From Toxoplasma gondii ME49 (lineage: Eukaryota > Apicomplexa > Conoidasida > Eucoccidiorida > Sarcocystidae): DNA of 64,000 nt. The notes beneath the pieces are model-generated. The model had not been told where the DNA came from, ran no database searches, and was given only the letters and a program-made list of their open reading frames with translations. Each line of letters opens with the position of its first letter. Position 1 is the first letter of the stretch. The position numbers and the translations under genes are program-made. The stretch lies in contig NC_031471.1 of the NCBI RefSeq assembly GCF_000006565.2, positions 2,612,691 to 2,676,690 of the forward strand. The letters are read 5' to 3'. Below, piece after piece: positions 38,201 to 51,582 of this stretch.

Positions 38201-41200
38201 CTTCATCTACAGTCCTGATATCTCTCCTCCAAGACGGCTGGAGGAGCGGCATCGCGTCTGTAGTCCCCTTCGACTTCTGTCCCTTCTGTGGCTCCAAGCA
38301 CAGGCGAGCTCGCCTGTGAAAAAACAAAAAAAAATCAAAAAAAGAAAACGCACTTCGGCTCCGCGGTCTCATCCCGACAGAGGCAGCTGGGCCGGAGTCA
38401 AAAAAAACAAAAATCAGAAAAACGAAAAGAAAAAAAAATAAAAAAACAACTTTCGTCTTCCTCCCTGCAGACACAGTGCATCTGGATTCCTCTCCTACGC
38501 CTCCTCCTCCCTTCGTCCAAGCCTCCGACTCTGTCTCCCTCGCCCTCTTCTCCACTCTTCAATTCTCTCCGCCATCACCACGAGGAAAGCGTCGTCTCGT
38601 CTAGATCGCATTCCGGTGTCTCTTTTCCACCCTCCAGGAAAAGCAGCCAAGCCGGAAACATCTTCTCCCTCTCCGACTCTCGTCGCTTCCCAACCACGCC
38701 ACCCCCTCATCCTCACCGTCGCCTTCATCTACAGTCCTGATATCTCTCCTCCAAGACGGCTGGAGGAGCGGCATCGCGTCTGTAGTCCCCTTCGACTTCT
38801 GTCCCTTCTGTGGCTCCAAGCACAGGCGAGCTCGCCTGTGAAAAAACAAAAAAAAATCAAAAAAAGAAAACGCACTTCGGCTCCGCGGTCTCATCCCGAC
38901 AGAGGCAGCTGGGCCGGAGTCAAAAAAAACAAAAATCAGAAAAACGAAAAGAAAAAAAAATAAAAAAACAACTTTCGTCTTCCTCCCTGCAGACACAGTG
39001 CATCTGGATTCCTCTCCTACGCCTCCTCCTCCCTTCGTCCAAGCCTCCGACTCTGTCTCCCTCGCCCTCTTCTCCACTCTTCAATTCTCTCCGCCATCAC
39101 CACGAGGAAAGCGTCGTCTCGTCTAGATCGCATTCCGGTGTCTCTTTTCCACCCTCCAGGAAAAGCAGCCAAGCCGGAAACATCTTCTCCCTCTCCGACT
39201 CTCGTCGCTTCCCAACCACGCCACCCCCTCATCCTCACCGTCGCCTTCATCTACAGTCCTGATATCTCTCCTCCAAGACGGCTGGAGGAGCGGCATCGCG
39301 TCTGTAGTCCCCTTCGACTTCTGTCCCTTCTGTGGCTCCAAGCACAGGCGAGCTCGCCTGTGAAAAAACAAAAAAAAATCAAAAAAAGAAAACGCACCTC
39401 GGCTCCGTGGTCTCAATTCGACAGAGGCAGCTGGGCCGGAGTCAAAAAAAACCAAAATCAGGAAAACGAAAAGAAAAAAAAATAAAACAACTTTCGCCTT
39501 CCTCCCTGCAGACACAGTGCATCTGGATTCCTCTCCTACGCCTGCTCCACCCTTCCTCCAAGCCTCCGACTCTGTGTCGTTCGTCTTTTTCTCAAATCGT
39601 CAGCTTCGTCCGACGTAATAAGGAAGGGGTTGGTTAGGGCTTTGTCCACCTTGGCCTGTGTTGCCAGGAGGGGTTACTGTTGCCGAACCTGTCGCGAATG
39701 GACTCAACGACTAGTGTGGGGTGGTTTTACGCGCGGCTTAGAGACCTACAGATATCCTGATGTGTCGGTTTAGACAAGGTTTAAAGTTCTTTTGTGAACA
39801 GGATAGGCCTGCTGGTTCTCCAGCCATTGTAAATCGTAAATGCTCATTGAAGCTGAGCTCTGACTCTTGATGGCAGTGTATCCAGGCTGGATGATATAAC
39901 AAGCCTGGCCTGCCTCGTCTGACAGGGTGACTCGTACGAATTCGTCAATATCCTCGTTTGTTCCAGCGATTGAAACGCCCCTTTCTGTGGCAACTTCCTA
40001 GTTCCTTCAATGTTGCAACAGAGGAACTGTGATTCGTATAAGGCCTTCAAGATTTTGGGTTCTATTTCTCTCTCACTTATAATGCTAACAATAGCTTGGC
40101 ACAAAGAAGGGAATGGATCAGGTAAACAAACGCCGTCATGCTTTGAACGAAATGCTTCACCAGTTGTATACCCAACACATAAATGCACATTCATAGTCGT
40201 CTGTCAGAGATTATCACCAGCAGTACGATGATACAGATCACACCTAACATCAGGCTACTAGTTTTGCTTCGGTATTGATAGTTATCATAACAAAAGCGAG
40301 TACTCAGCCTACATTCGAACCCATATGGATGATAGTCGTGTAAAACTCCTGTCTCCTTCAAGATAAGTGTTTTCATCGCTCCCAGACGAGAAAATAGCTT
40401 GCTGCTCTTTGCAGGCCTAATGTATAATCGTGCTGGCAATGCTCCTTTGAGCTAGTCGGGATAAGTAAAGGAACAATGGAGTTAGACAGCACGAAAACCA
40501 CTAAAACGTATGATCATATACGTCAAAATTACAGGTGACTCGAGTAGCATGACATTGACTTTTTCACTTGTTGCATGCTGTTCGTCAATGAACAGCACAT
40601 AGGATGGGTAAAGTTGAAGAACAAGCCGACAGTCAGACGCAGCTGTGAAGTTCGAGGAGAGTTATCACATCTGAAGCAAATTGTAGTCAGTGTTGTCAAT
40701 ATTCAGGTGAGAACACCTGATTTGAGAACGTACTGCAGTACCGTACTCTGGGAGAATGAACGCCAGAGATATTGCAGAACTCTGTGCACAAAACACAGAC
40801 AATTTTTTAGCGATGACGCACTGCCGGATAATAAAGCTCATTGGGGTGCGTCCCTTTTCACATCTTTAGGTGGTGAAAACATGTGCATTCATGTGGGGCC
40901 ATTCATAGTTATAGATGATATCAGGCTGTCGCGTGCGACCTAGGAGTTGCGTCCAGAAATTCATTACCATCAATAAACAGAGGCCTCTGTGGCTGCGTTC
41001 CTGTGAGGGTGACAAGGTACATCACAGGAGTGGGAAAGGTTGCTTTATTTTGTACATCGCCGACAGCAAAATCATATCCCGAGACAATTTCATCTCAGGC
41101 AAGCGATATCAGTATGTGCTCTCTTATAGTAGTGGTCTGATTCCGCCAATTATCGTTGCGACACCCCACAGGACCTATGGATTGATGGAAAAGTGGATAG

Positions 41201-42239
41201 AAGAACGTCACGGAGAAATAATGCTTTTTTGCCTCTTGATGGCGTGGGCAGCACGCAACAATTTGTCGATTGCGTACCGTGACTGGAGTAAAAAAAATGG
41301 CTTTCCGTATCAGCAAAGAACCACGAGTAATGACTGACGTTAGTGCATGCGCACAATCAATTGAACATCGACTGACTCAGACGGGTTACCCAGACCGTCT
41401 TTATAATACTAGTTCATCCCCAGTGGAGCTTTTCACATCATTGTACAGAGCGGACTCAAGAGAGATACACAGGGAAAAGCAACTGTTCTTCGCATGTTAA
41501 AACGTAGTCGACAGAATAGATCCTCCGCCTCGAATCGCGATTCGTCTACCTGGCACATAAGAGATCATTCACGATATGCAGTCTAAAAACGTGCATCACG
41601 AACAATTACGACATTCGCCAGTATTGTACTTTTATTACGCTGGTATATTCTAGAATGAATTTCTATTAGTCACCTGCGAGGGACATTCGTCCCGACGTTA
41701 CTTATCGGACCCTTTTTGAGGGCGTGTCGAACATAAGGCATAGTAAGAAAAATGTTCCGGAACGCTGTTTCAACCATTCTGTCGAGCCCGTTTTGGTTTA
41801 AAATCACAGACTGCGACTTGCACACACTGTCACCAATTGCCGGTGCACAGACGCTGGGAACCGAGGCGCCTTGGTATCACCTGGTGGTGGCCATGCTAGA
41901 GCAATTTGATACATCAGGCGTGATAGTTGCGGTAGGGTGCTGTGGTTAGCGAGCGCGAGCCCTGCAACGACTCTCGACACCTTGGACAGAAGCTCGGAAA
42001 AGAGCAGAGTCACTCCGTGGGAGGACCTGCGTATCGCGGTTCTATGTTGGTAACCATGGCTGGGGGCAACCAATTTTCCATGTGTGACACCACGACTGTG
42101 GAGCGTAAGGGCACACGTACACGAATAGCCAAATCAGATATCGGTAATGTGTCTGCGCAGCAACTAACGACAACAGCGTCTCGGCTCGAAGGCGTAAAAT
42201 TGTGGTACGTGAAGCAAACGAGTTGAGTAGCAAAGGCGA

Positions 42240-42960
42240 ACGTGCATCTTTCCTGATAAACGCGTGGAAATCTGTAATGCCCCGCCGTCGTCCGGTCTCG
42301 GCGACGAAGACCTCGGCCGAACGGACGAGGGATTCGGCCACCAAAGATCCTGTCAATACTACATCGCCCTGATGATCTATCGTGGGAACCAGTTCTATCC
42401 GATCTGGTTGCTCTACCCGGCAAGGACACTCGCCCCGCCAACGAGCGCCTGCTTTATGCGGCAGTCTCCGACAGTAGCGCATTGTTCTGTGTCCGATGGT
42501 GCCGGTCCTCAGGGAGTAGCGAACGCGAAACGCAACCCATACCGAATAACGGGAACTGCAAGCTGGGGGCCGAACGGTGCGGTCTGTTTGTAGAGCCTAC
42601 GCGCGCTTGTTTCTCTCAATGAGAGCCGTTATCGGTGGCGGTGCTCGGTACGGTCCGAAGGCATATCCCACTGGTACTCCGTGTTATTGTCTGGATTTTA
42701 TTTACTCCTGGTGATGATTGCTCGAGGCTCGCGTCCTGAGATCTTCGAGGGACACGCGGGCCACAGAGCGCGACTGGCTTCCACCAGCACCACTATGGCG
42801 GTCATCCGCCGGTCGACGCTACGTCAGTCATGCAAAGCCTTCACGACACACGGGCCGAGGTGGAGCACTTGTTTGTGGACAGCGGCGACGATTCATGTTT
42901 CGCAACGGGCGCTGTCGCGCTAGACACACGGGTACTCCGGAATGAACACGCCGCTGGTGC
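42240..42960 (+). mobile_element. Possible fossil of a Ty3/gypsy-like retroelement
   Basis: Inside the GC-rich block, broken frames recall the connection and RNase H part of gypsy-type reverse transcriptases. A V-x-I-x-N-A-P-P segment at about 42267 is followed some 60 codons later by DLVALPGKD and then LLYAAVSDSSALF around 42445. A His/Gly-rich HHYGGHPPVDATS segment near 42790 loosely recalls the integrase zinc region. Frames change and stops occur, no long terminal repeats were seen, and the match is by eye only. It may be chance. Confidence 0.15.
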
Positions 42961-45900
42961 ACTAGCCCGTGCAACGAAGACTGCTGATGCCCACCAGTGA
43001 TTGACCGGCCATTTCTACCACGGCCGAATGGCGAGGTTGTCGCGAAGCCGAGTCACGCGAATCGACACCATTTTTCAGCTGTTTCCAAGAAGTCATGAAC
43101 AGAGCCGGCGAAAGATTTTCGCAGGAGCGGCGGAGATAGCCCGTGCTCTGCGAGCCCGTGGCGGACCATCGAGCACCAGATGGCCTGCAGCATCTTATGC
43201 AAAAGTGTTGCTTTACCTCGCAGGCGGCTCTGGCGCTCTCAGCGCAATAGCACAAAAGTCGTGGAGGTCTTGCACCCCGGGGCATTCCCGCCGAGTAGGC
43301 CGCACAAACGGCAGCCACACCCGAGCGCTGACATTCGGAAAAGCGGAAGCTGAGCATACCAGACAGCATGTCGCGGATTACCAACGATATACCCGTTCAA
43401 GCCGGCAATGTAGAAACCGTTCGTATCGGGAGCTGCCTGTCGTAGCTGGTGAAGATATAGATCCGGCTGAGTGACCAGAGTCTCCGTTTATGCAGGCCTG
43501 GTGCTAACCTGTTACAGACGACCGGAAAAGTTTATAGCCTGTAACGGACAGTCGGTCAGTCTGTTGCTGAGGCAGATTGCCCGGCTTTCCAGAAAACCGC
43601 CACAATAATCCTAGCCGAGGAGACATTCTCCACCATGGGGTTTGTCGAACGCCTGGCGTCGGGGGCGTTTGACCTTGGGTGTCTCGCTGTGATGTCGCCG
43701 CCGAGAAGTTCCCTCGGCTGACCCCTCCATTTATGATGAACTGACACTCCCGTGAAGCAGAGGCGTTCGTGGACCAGTGCTCAGCCATGTGAACGACGGA
43801 CGACAAGGATGGCCAGCCACCTCGTCTTCTTTCAAAACCTTGTGCAGAATCGCCTAAAAGATAAGAGCTGCAACCGCGTCGGCGCCCTCATCGCGCTGCG
43901 TTGCTGCGGATTACGCTCCCAGCACATTTCCCAGGTTTGGGTGCGAAAACGTATGGGCGCCTCCAGGATACCGACGCGGTGTCTTCCCGTAAGGCCATGA
44001 GCTTTTTCGCGTGGCCGCTTCGGAGGCGTCCAAACCGTCGCCGTCCTACCTTCATCGCACACCCGGCCGAAATTGGAAGTAGAACAAAAACTGGTCGCGC
44101 TGCTTTCTGCCCGGACAAGATTGCCTCGAGACGTCGGCAGTCCTCTAGGCAAGTCCGCCCTGGACTCGGGTGTGCTCAGTGCTCAATATAGTGCAGTTGT
44201 TGCGGACTCGGCGATCGTATTACATTGGCGGTGTGGGCGGTTGATTCGACGTCGCACAGTCGCGATTATCTGAGCATTTCTAGGCCTTCCCTGTGCATTT
44301 GCTCACAACCCGCTTCAAGGCAACTCCACCCGGTCTCCGTCTGCAGGTCGCGTTTGTGATTCGGTCGCACCGAGGACTGAGGCTTCCGTGTCACGATCAA
44401 CCCGGAGGTCGTTTACGAGATACGGGTGCCCGGGTGCGTCCCTTGACAGTAGGTCTCGCCCAACAGCAATTCGCAATTCGGCAGCCAATCCACTTGGGCG
44501 CCGGGATATTGGTCGTAACACGCGTGGGCGCTGTCTCGGCTCGATACCGGCTTCTTATCCCAGACGTGTATTTCGTGGCGACGTTTGGGGGACTCTGGAA
44601 TGTTCAGCAAGATGTAGGGAAGCGACAACGAACCTCAATTTTTATGATTCCGCATTTTACGATGAAGGCCTACCAGAGCGCTATCGGTGTTAGTGCAAGG
44701 AGCGAGTTTCAGTGCTTGCGATGTCATGACGTTGGCTGCCCACGACGTAAAGGCTTTATGTCTCACGCCTGAAGCAGTTTTTGCTTAACCAGCTGCTCAG
44801 GGTGAAAGCTCTCTCTAGAGTCTGGCTGCAACATATTCCCTTTCTCCCTCTCCGTATAGCATGGAGGACGATTGATATCTATGGGTAACCGCAGCTTGTC
44901 GCCCACTCGTCAGCAGGGCAAGAGAGAAAAAACCCCGCTAGAATGCGCCAAACTAGTAGGAGGCGACAGCGTTTTCAACCGAGAATAATTAGATGAGATA
45001 ACGGCAAACCGAAAAGAGAGCACGAACTAGTAGCAACGGCCGCACTGTCGGGAGATCGTAGATAATGGATAGGGGTTGCTTGGGTCGTCTATTATTCGAC
45101 ACTGCGCCAGTTTTGCTAGGTGGTTAGGCTGAAGTCGAATGAAAGGATTGAGCTGCCCAGCAGTCAATCGTTTAATCGCACGCAGAAACATCAGCGAGCG
45201 CTCGGGTGGTTCTCGTTTTCAACAAGAATCATACAATTTTCTAGTTTATATCAAAGTACAAAGACTGTCAATCGGCTGTCCCACACAGCAGGATCTGTAC
45301 CTGAACGGCGCCTCTCTTGTTTCTATACAGACTGTAGTTTTGTTTGCCAATTCGGGTGAAAAGACGAGCACGATGCTGACAAAGAGTTGGAGCGAGGTAC
45401 GTGGCATTGACAATGAAGACCCTCGAGTGCTCTGGCGTCACTTGATGAGGCAATGAGCCTGCGGTTCCAGCACCCTGGGAACACTTCCAATCCCTAATAA
45501 CATTGTAGCAGAATCGTCATGCGACCTGACGTACTTATGAGGATATGCAGTGACAACAACTTTGACGAGAAATCCCCTTATAAAGTGAAAGGGTGCTCCT
45601 CTGTTCAAATAACTTCACCAGCATTTATGATAAACATCTTCTGGAACGGGAGAAAAAGCTGTGTCCGTAAGAAGCCTCGAGTCCTGTAGGGCACCGCTGA
45701 GTTTCTGAAGTATGTCACGGTGTCGGGAAGGCATCGGTGTCAGGACATGGTCACCGAGCTGTTAGCGGCAAGAAGCCAGTTCAGGAACTGTAGAGCAGCG
45801 AACAAGCCTCTGGATCCCTCGCCCAGGAGTCAACTCCGCATACCATAATCACTAGTTACTTATGTACCCCGGTGGCGTATCGGGCAGTGCCAGAAACAGA

Positions 45901-47445
45901 AGCGATTCAAAAAGACGGGGGCAGAGTGTGCATTACAAACCATATTGGGGAGCTGCTACGCCCAGCACCGGCCAATTTTTGGCTCTGAAACACAAACAAA
46001 GTCACATACGATATAGTCTTCTTTTTAGAGCGGTTTGCAGAAGGTAACTGAAGCAGAAGGCGCGGTTACGTCCAGCGTCTTTCGCAGCTAATACTCATTT
46101 GATGCCTGCTGCGTTGTTCGTTTTGCATCCGGTCTCATCACGAGAGTTTTTCGTGCAGATATACACGACGGAAAAGCCGCAGTTAAATGAGCTGTTCGGA
46201 CAAGAGAGCGTGGGCTCATATCTCCAGCCTGTTTAGGAAGGGAAATATGTACCAGTCTGAGGTTTGACCATTACTCAAAATACTGTACATTGCCTTCTAA
46301 TTATAGCTGTACAACGTCCTCTTAAGTAAGGATATGCAAGCATGGTGGCTACATCCGGACTTTTGAAGGCGTACACACCTAGGTTACGGGAGAATTGTCA
46401 TGAGAGAGCCGCGCGCCTCGGTTTAAGGATATCGCAGGGAAGATGAAGAACAATTTTTTCGTTCATGACATCGGAGTCCGCTCAATGTGGACACGAGTCA
46501 GTAAAGCCACCCGTGCAGAGAATGAGGCGTACAGAATCAGGGGCATGATTGGATACTATTTTCGGGAGGATCATCTTCCAGCCTCGATGCTGCCCATTTG
46601 TGCTGGCAGTATTCCAGAGAAACGCAGGAAAGTATTTGTCGAAGAGGGCCCTCCGGTGAGACACCGCAATGAATTCCAGAGGGACGCCCGAAGTCCGGGG
46701 AAGAGTCTACCCGGTGATCAGGGGGTTGCTTGGTAAAGGCCGTTCGATCTCACTGAGGCTGCATATTGCAGCCAGAGCAAGCTTTGTGCCAACACCACAA
46801 ATCAGACTAGCTACCGACATGTGTCGCAGGGTTTAGCGGGCCACTGGGAATGACGCCGGCAAGTGGATACACTAGTGTCAGTTGTCCTAGAATCACATGC
46901 ACGGACTGCAGAAGCCACACGCGCAGTCGTCGGGGAAAAGACCGTCAGAAGAGTGCGCATGACACGTAAACTATCAAAGTCCCCTTGTACTTGTGGCCTC
47001 AGGCCATCAATGACATAGGGCAATATACCTCTGTCTCGTCGTGCGTCATTACTCCCTGCGACCCTCAGATCGGACGGTCACAGAAATAGAGGGCTTAGCA
47101 GTTTTGTCGGTCCACTGTATTGGTGATCTGCTAATAATTTAGGGTAGCCTGGATCTTGCTTCCTCTCATACGCATGGACCACGATATAATCAATAACTGC
47201 ACATTACGTGCAAACTATCGTATCAATCCACAGGGCCGATTATAATAACGGGAGTAGAAGTTAACGGCAAACAAATGTATTTCGGGTCACCTCCCGTTTT
47301 AATCGATATGGAACGTCCCAGCCGAGTAGTAATTAAGTGGCCGCAATGATGCGTGTGTATCCTATATGAGAACACTTCCGCCTGATTAGGTCGCTTGTTT
47401 GCTTAAAAAAATATGAACTGGACATGCTCCACACTGTAGTCAGTG

Positions 47446-47495
47446 CTGGTCTGAGCTCCCTCCTACTAGCACTGGTCTGAGCTCCCTCCTACTAG
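47446..47495. repeat. Perfect 24-bp direct repeat, period 26
   Basis: CTGGTCTGAGCTCCCTCCTA followed by CTAG occurs at 47446-47469 and again at 47472-47495, separated by CA. It is the only short perfect tandem I noticed in the gene-poor region. Confidence 0.9.
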
Positions 47496-50400
47496 TACGA
47501 TACGGATGATGTCCAGCCTCAGCGAATATCAAGCGGAGAAGGCTTCCGCCGCAATAATCCTGCAGTCGCCCCCGAGCGTACAAGCTGACCATCAGGCCAA
47601 TGTCGAATCCATACTGGTTCATCCTTCCAGTGTTTGGGCTTGTTTGGGGTCAGCAGTCATTTTTTTAAAAAATGAGGCATGGGCCGGCTTTGAGGCTTTT
47701 GTTGTATTCGCCACGTTCATCACAGAGGGACACTTGTCCCCTGCATGTGCTAGTTAATACTAGTCATCAGAAGCTATGAAGAAAAGCACTGGCTGCTGTG
47801 TAGAAAACTGAGCCATGGCGTTGTCCAGGAATAACGCAGTGGACGGTGGGGCTAACCGGAAAGACATGTCGGCGCAGGCCCTCACCGTGACCGTCTCATG
47901 GGTGTTTTATCCAATTGGAGAAATATATGGTCGAAGCTCATTTCTGCGGACACTTGTTGTGTCCCCATCAAGATATAGAGCTGTACCCTTATCTAATATT
48001 TTTTGTGCTGTGTCATATCAGAAGATGTACGCGTTTGATCAACACCCAAGTGCTAGTCTATGTGATCTAAAGTGTTCCTGGGGTGCGTATCAACTGGGGA
48101 TCGAGTTACATGTCTTGCGTATAATGCTGTCCATGTTGAACTGCCGCATCCAGTAACGATCCTGGATCTGGAAAAGGACACCAGAACGTATGAAATCTAT
48201 TCTGGTGTTATGACGTCAAACAGTTGCTTCAAGCTCTAGTACTAGCATATCGTAAGGTACATTACGGTTCCACTTCCGGGCAAAGGCTCTGTACGTGGAA
48301 TCAAATGGATTAAACGCGTGAGAAGCGGATGCGAGTACTGTTCTCTTTGCTGCAAGTGTCCAAATACTTCAAGACCACTGATGAGGTTCAACGCAGATGT
48401 GAAGCACAGCTGCTGGATTGAGCCCAGTGTATACATATTATGTCCGCAGGTTAGAAGCATACAGTGAGTTGATTAACCGCCGCAGCGGCTGCAGGAGGCA
48501 GTACCTCGTGCATGACGACAGCGCATCCCTATACATGTACACCGGCTGGCTTCGTCATTGCCGCGTCGTTTCCTATTTCATCATGAGAGGCCGCCTGTTG
48601 CCTGAAAAAGGTTTCCTTACCCCTCGTCATAGGTCCGCTGTATCAGGTACATGTCTTTGCGGGCTTCGTGTTGATTGTGCTGTTCCACAAACGAATACGT
48701 TCAGCTGAGGCGCTTCTCCTCCGGAAAAAATGAATGACCCGACAACAGCGCTAGCCGCTGTAACGTACCACATGCAACCGTTTGGAACAGCAATAAGTTG
48801 CCATACAGTTATGATAATTTTGCTGTACGTTATTGGCGATGCAGCTTATTCACGGGTTGTCGCTTCGGATGAGGTTAAGAAGTAACGGCTGGTCTGGTAC
48901 TTGCGGAGAGACTACTAAGACAGGCTAATAGCAGTTGTGGCGTTCACCCAGCCAATTCAGACGAATTGAGCACGCATGCGAATAGCGAAACTAGCTGTGC
49001 GGACCTATCCTAAAATTAGGGGGGGAACGACATACCGTACCAATCACGGTATGGAAGCAGTGCCGACATGATTTACCCATCACTACAGAAACCAAAAAGG
49101 CTGATTGAGTCGGCTGATGTGTGTGATACATAAAGACTCACAGTTAAGATCACTTCTTATGGTGTTCTAGCCCTGCAGTGTAGCCGCCTTGTTATACCAG
49201 CAGGCGTAAGCCTTTCGGCTAAGATTGAACCGATGTCATTTGCTTCATATGTATTAGTAATGTGTATCGAATTGTTATACTATGCAGCAATGGCTTCGGC
49301 ACCTGGGATTATTTACGCTTTTTCCCTCATTTATGTAGGGTTTATCGCAAGAGATGTGAGGTGGAGCAGCACTGTTGGAGCCAATGAGGAAACCAGACTT
49401 CACAGAGGTGAAGCATCATGATTCGGAGCACTGGAGCCACACTGTGTGACATCCAACGAATGAAATAAGTGTTGATGGCGCTACTGTCTGCTGACAACTG
49501 CGCGTGACAAATTCGGGAGGCTTTGCGAGAAGGGAACTGCGGCACCCTATCAATAGTCCATGTTGTAGGTTGGCTTGATGCGCTAACCGGTGTGGATGAA
49601 GTCGGGCACACGCCCAGTGATTCGGATCGTTATCGGCTTGTCTTACAGCAATAGTATCTGTGAACGAATGGCCGGTTGTTTTCCGCCTTGTGGTGTACCA
49701 TCCGGAAACTGCATGTCTGGAGGTGCAAGCCAGAAAGGCATGTCTTTATGATAGAGCACATTCGGCTTCCGACGTCATTTAATGTCACATAGTCTTCAGC
49801 ACATTTGTGCGTCCGCCCAACGGCGTGTAAGGTGCCCCTTGGGAAGGCTTTAGGGTCTGGGAGTCGTCAGCTGTTTTTCTTTCCTCACTCTCCGAGGACG
49901 GTAAAACATAATAAATGCAGTGGTTCGATATGCAGCCATGAACGAGATGATACACCTTTGAACGTCAGGATCAAACGAGGAACACACCAGGTGACGCATT
50001 GTTAGTACCTGGCGCATGCGTTGAAACTTGCGTCCTGTGTGCCTACAGCGACATTCGAAGCGGGACGTGCCCGGTGTTCCCCCTCAGTTGTTTCTTCGTT
50101 CTTCTGCTCTCAGCTACGGCCGCCTGGTTGGCCTTGCTGACTCGTATGCACTTGCTCGAGCGATAATGATGAGACCGAATCAATCTCTACGGCTTTTGTG
50201 GTGTTCATGCAAGAGCGCTGAGAATACCCGTGGTACTGGCAGCCCCTTCTTGCGCGTAGAGGACGGAAGACGGAACACCGTGAGTTATCCTTGTTTTCAT
50301 GCAAGAGACAATGAAGGTGCGGTGGTAAGAAAAGGGTTGACACAACCATGCCAGTAGCGCGGTTACATATCGAAGGGCTAATGATGGACGTTGCAAGGTC

Positions 50401-51582
50401 AAAAGACGGCGTGCTTATTGCTCCAGTGGCACAGTTGGAATCCGTGGCGTATCGGGAGGTGTTCCCGGGAAGACTGAATTAGTTCACTTGAGCGAAGGAC
50501 CTGTTCATTTTCTGCACCAGCTGAGAAAAAATCCTTGCTGCGTCGATGTGCAAAACTAAAACAGTCTTCGTTAAAAACCGTCCGAGTGTTCGTTCGTCAG
50601 GAGTGTAGCGACCGCACTGTGTCGTCTGTCGCGCGTTTTGACGGGCAGCTGTTGACAGAAAAAAAATCATTTCACTACATCGGTCGACGAATTTAAACAA
50701 AAGATATGTAGGAACTTTGGCTCCACATATCGCCAATTTTGAATGTTTTTAATCGTACTTTTCCGGAAATTGTGCTATTTTATTGTCGAGTTTCTCAAAG
50801 ATATTTACGTCGTGCTGCTGATACGTTATAGTTCTTAGTGACATCACTTTTTGCATGGGCATAAGCAACACCAATTTCGCAGCAGAAATGTAAGTCCAAT
50901 TCTGAAATAAATTTATTATATTACCACGGTAGTCAGCGGCGGATGACCTTATTTACACTCCGCTGTGAGAAAGTTCATCATCAACTCGCAATGGTTGCCG
51001 CGAGTTGGAGGCTTTCGACCAGATGCACCGAAACAGATTCACAAACACAGAACTGCTCTAAATATGCTTTCGTGTATCCCTATCCCATTGGCCGTGAGCT
51101 GGCTTCCCTACCGTGTTGACTGGGACTCGTTGTAACGCTTAGGCTGACTGGATCGATGAGTGAGGTCGCGTTTCCACACGAAGACACGTCCGGGTGTACC
51201 ATCTTCTGCAGCTCCCTCCGGCATATACCAGCTTGTGTACTGCAAGGAGAAATTTAACACGACATTATTTGCAAAAGAGGAGAGGGTTCCATAGATGTCG
51301 GTATGGTGGTGACCAGCATCTTATTAGTGAGACTGACGACGATGGGAGCTGATCTGCTTCTATGACGAGGTAGTCCATCAAAGGCAAAAATCTCAGTACT
51401 TCCTTCGGCGCCGTGGCACAGTTGCACTCCCTGTAGGACGCGCCGCGAGTGGCTACCACTGTGCCGCTGTTTTGGCCCCCGACCTCATGGTGCTGGTGGA
51501 GGAATCATGCTCGAAAGTAATTCTGTCAGACGCCTGACACTTGCCCATCTTTGCGTAATCGTGTCAAGTGAGACTCTCAGAG

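Larger units (their letters stand above)
34611..39580 (+). repeat. Toxoplasma 529-bp repeat array (tandem satellite)
   Basis: Head-to-tail units are bounded by CTGCAG sites at 34867, 35387, 35907, 36429, 36951, 37472 and 37994, then 38465, 38987 and 39506. Spacings are 519-522 bases. The first unit, before 34867, is diverged, and the last one decays after about 39540. Each unit has a C/T-rich half, an inverted GGCGAGCTCGCC motif and A-rich tracts, and units are nearly identical apart from A-run lengths and a few substitutions. The reverse strand matches my memory of the published T. gondii 529-bp element, which is reported as 200-300 copies per genome. Every frame is stopped in the A-rich tract, so the unit is not coding. 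The function of this repeat is unknown. Confidence 0.93.
39581..51582. other. Gene-poor 12-kb region
   Basis: No exon with recognisable family similarity or good splice structure was found, and frames are short on both strands. Composition is not uniform: about 41.9-44.8 kb looks clearly richer in GC and CpG than 40-41.7 kb or 45-51 kb. Non-coding RNA genes or exons of fast-evolving genes cannot be excluded by eye. The right end should contain the promoter of the enoyl-CoA hydratase gene. Confidence 0.4.

Noticed and set aside
34686..39637. Many repeated 77-214 codon frames on both strands across the satellite array.
   Set aside because: They recur only because the unit recurs, are stopped in the A-rich tract of every unit, and the unit length varies between 519 and 522 bases so the frame is not kept.
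43504..43806. A minus-strand frame with TARHPRSNAPDARR, faintly like the integrase HPQTDGQ motif.
   Set aside because: Similarity covers only a few residues and is on the opposite strand to the possible RNase H trace.
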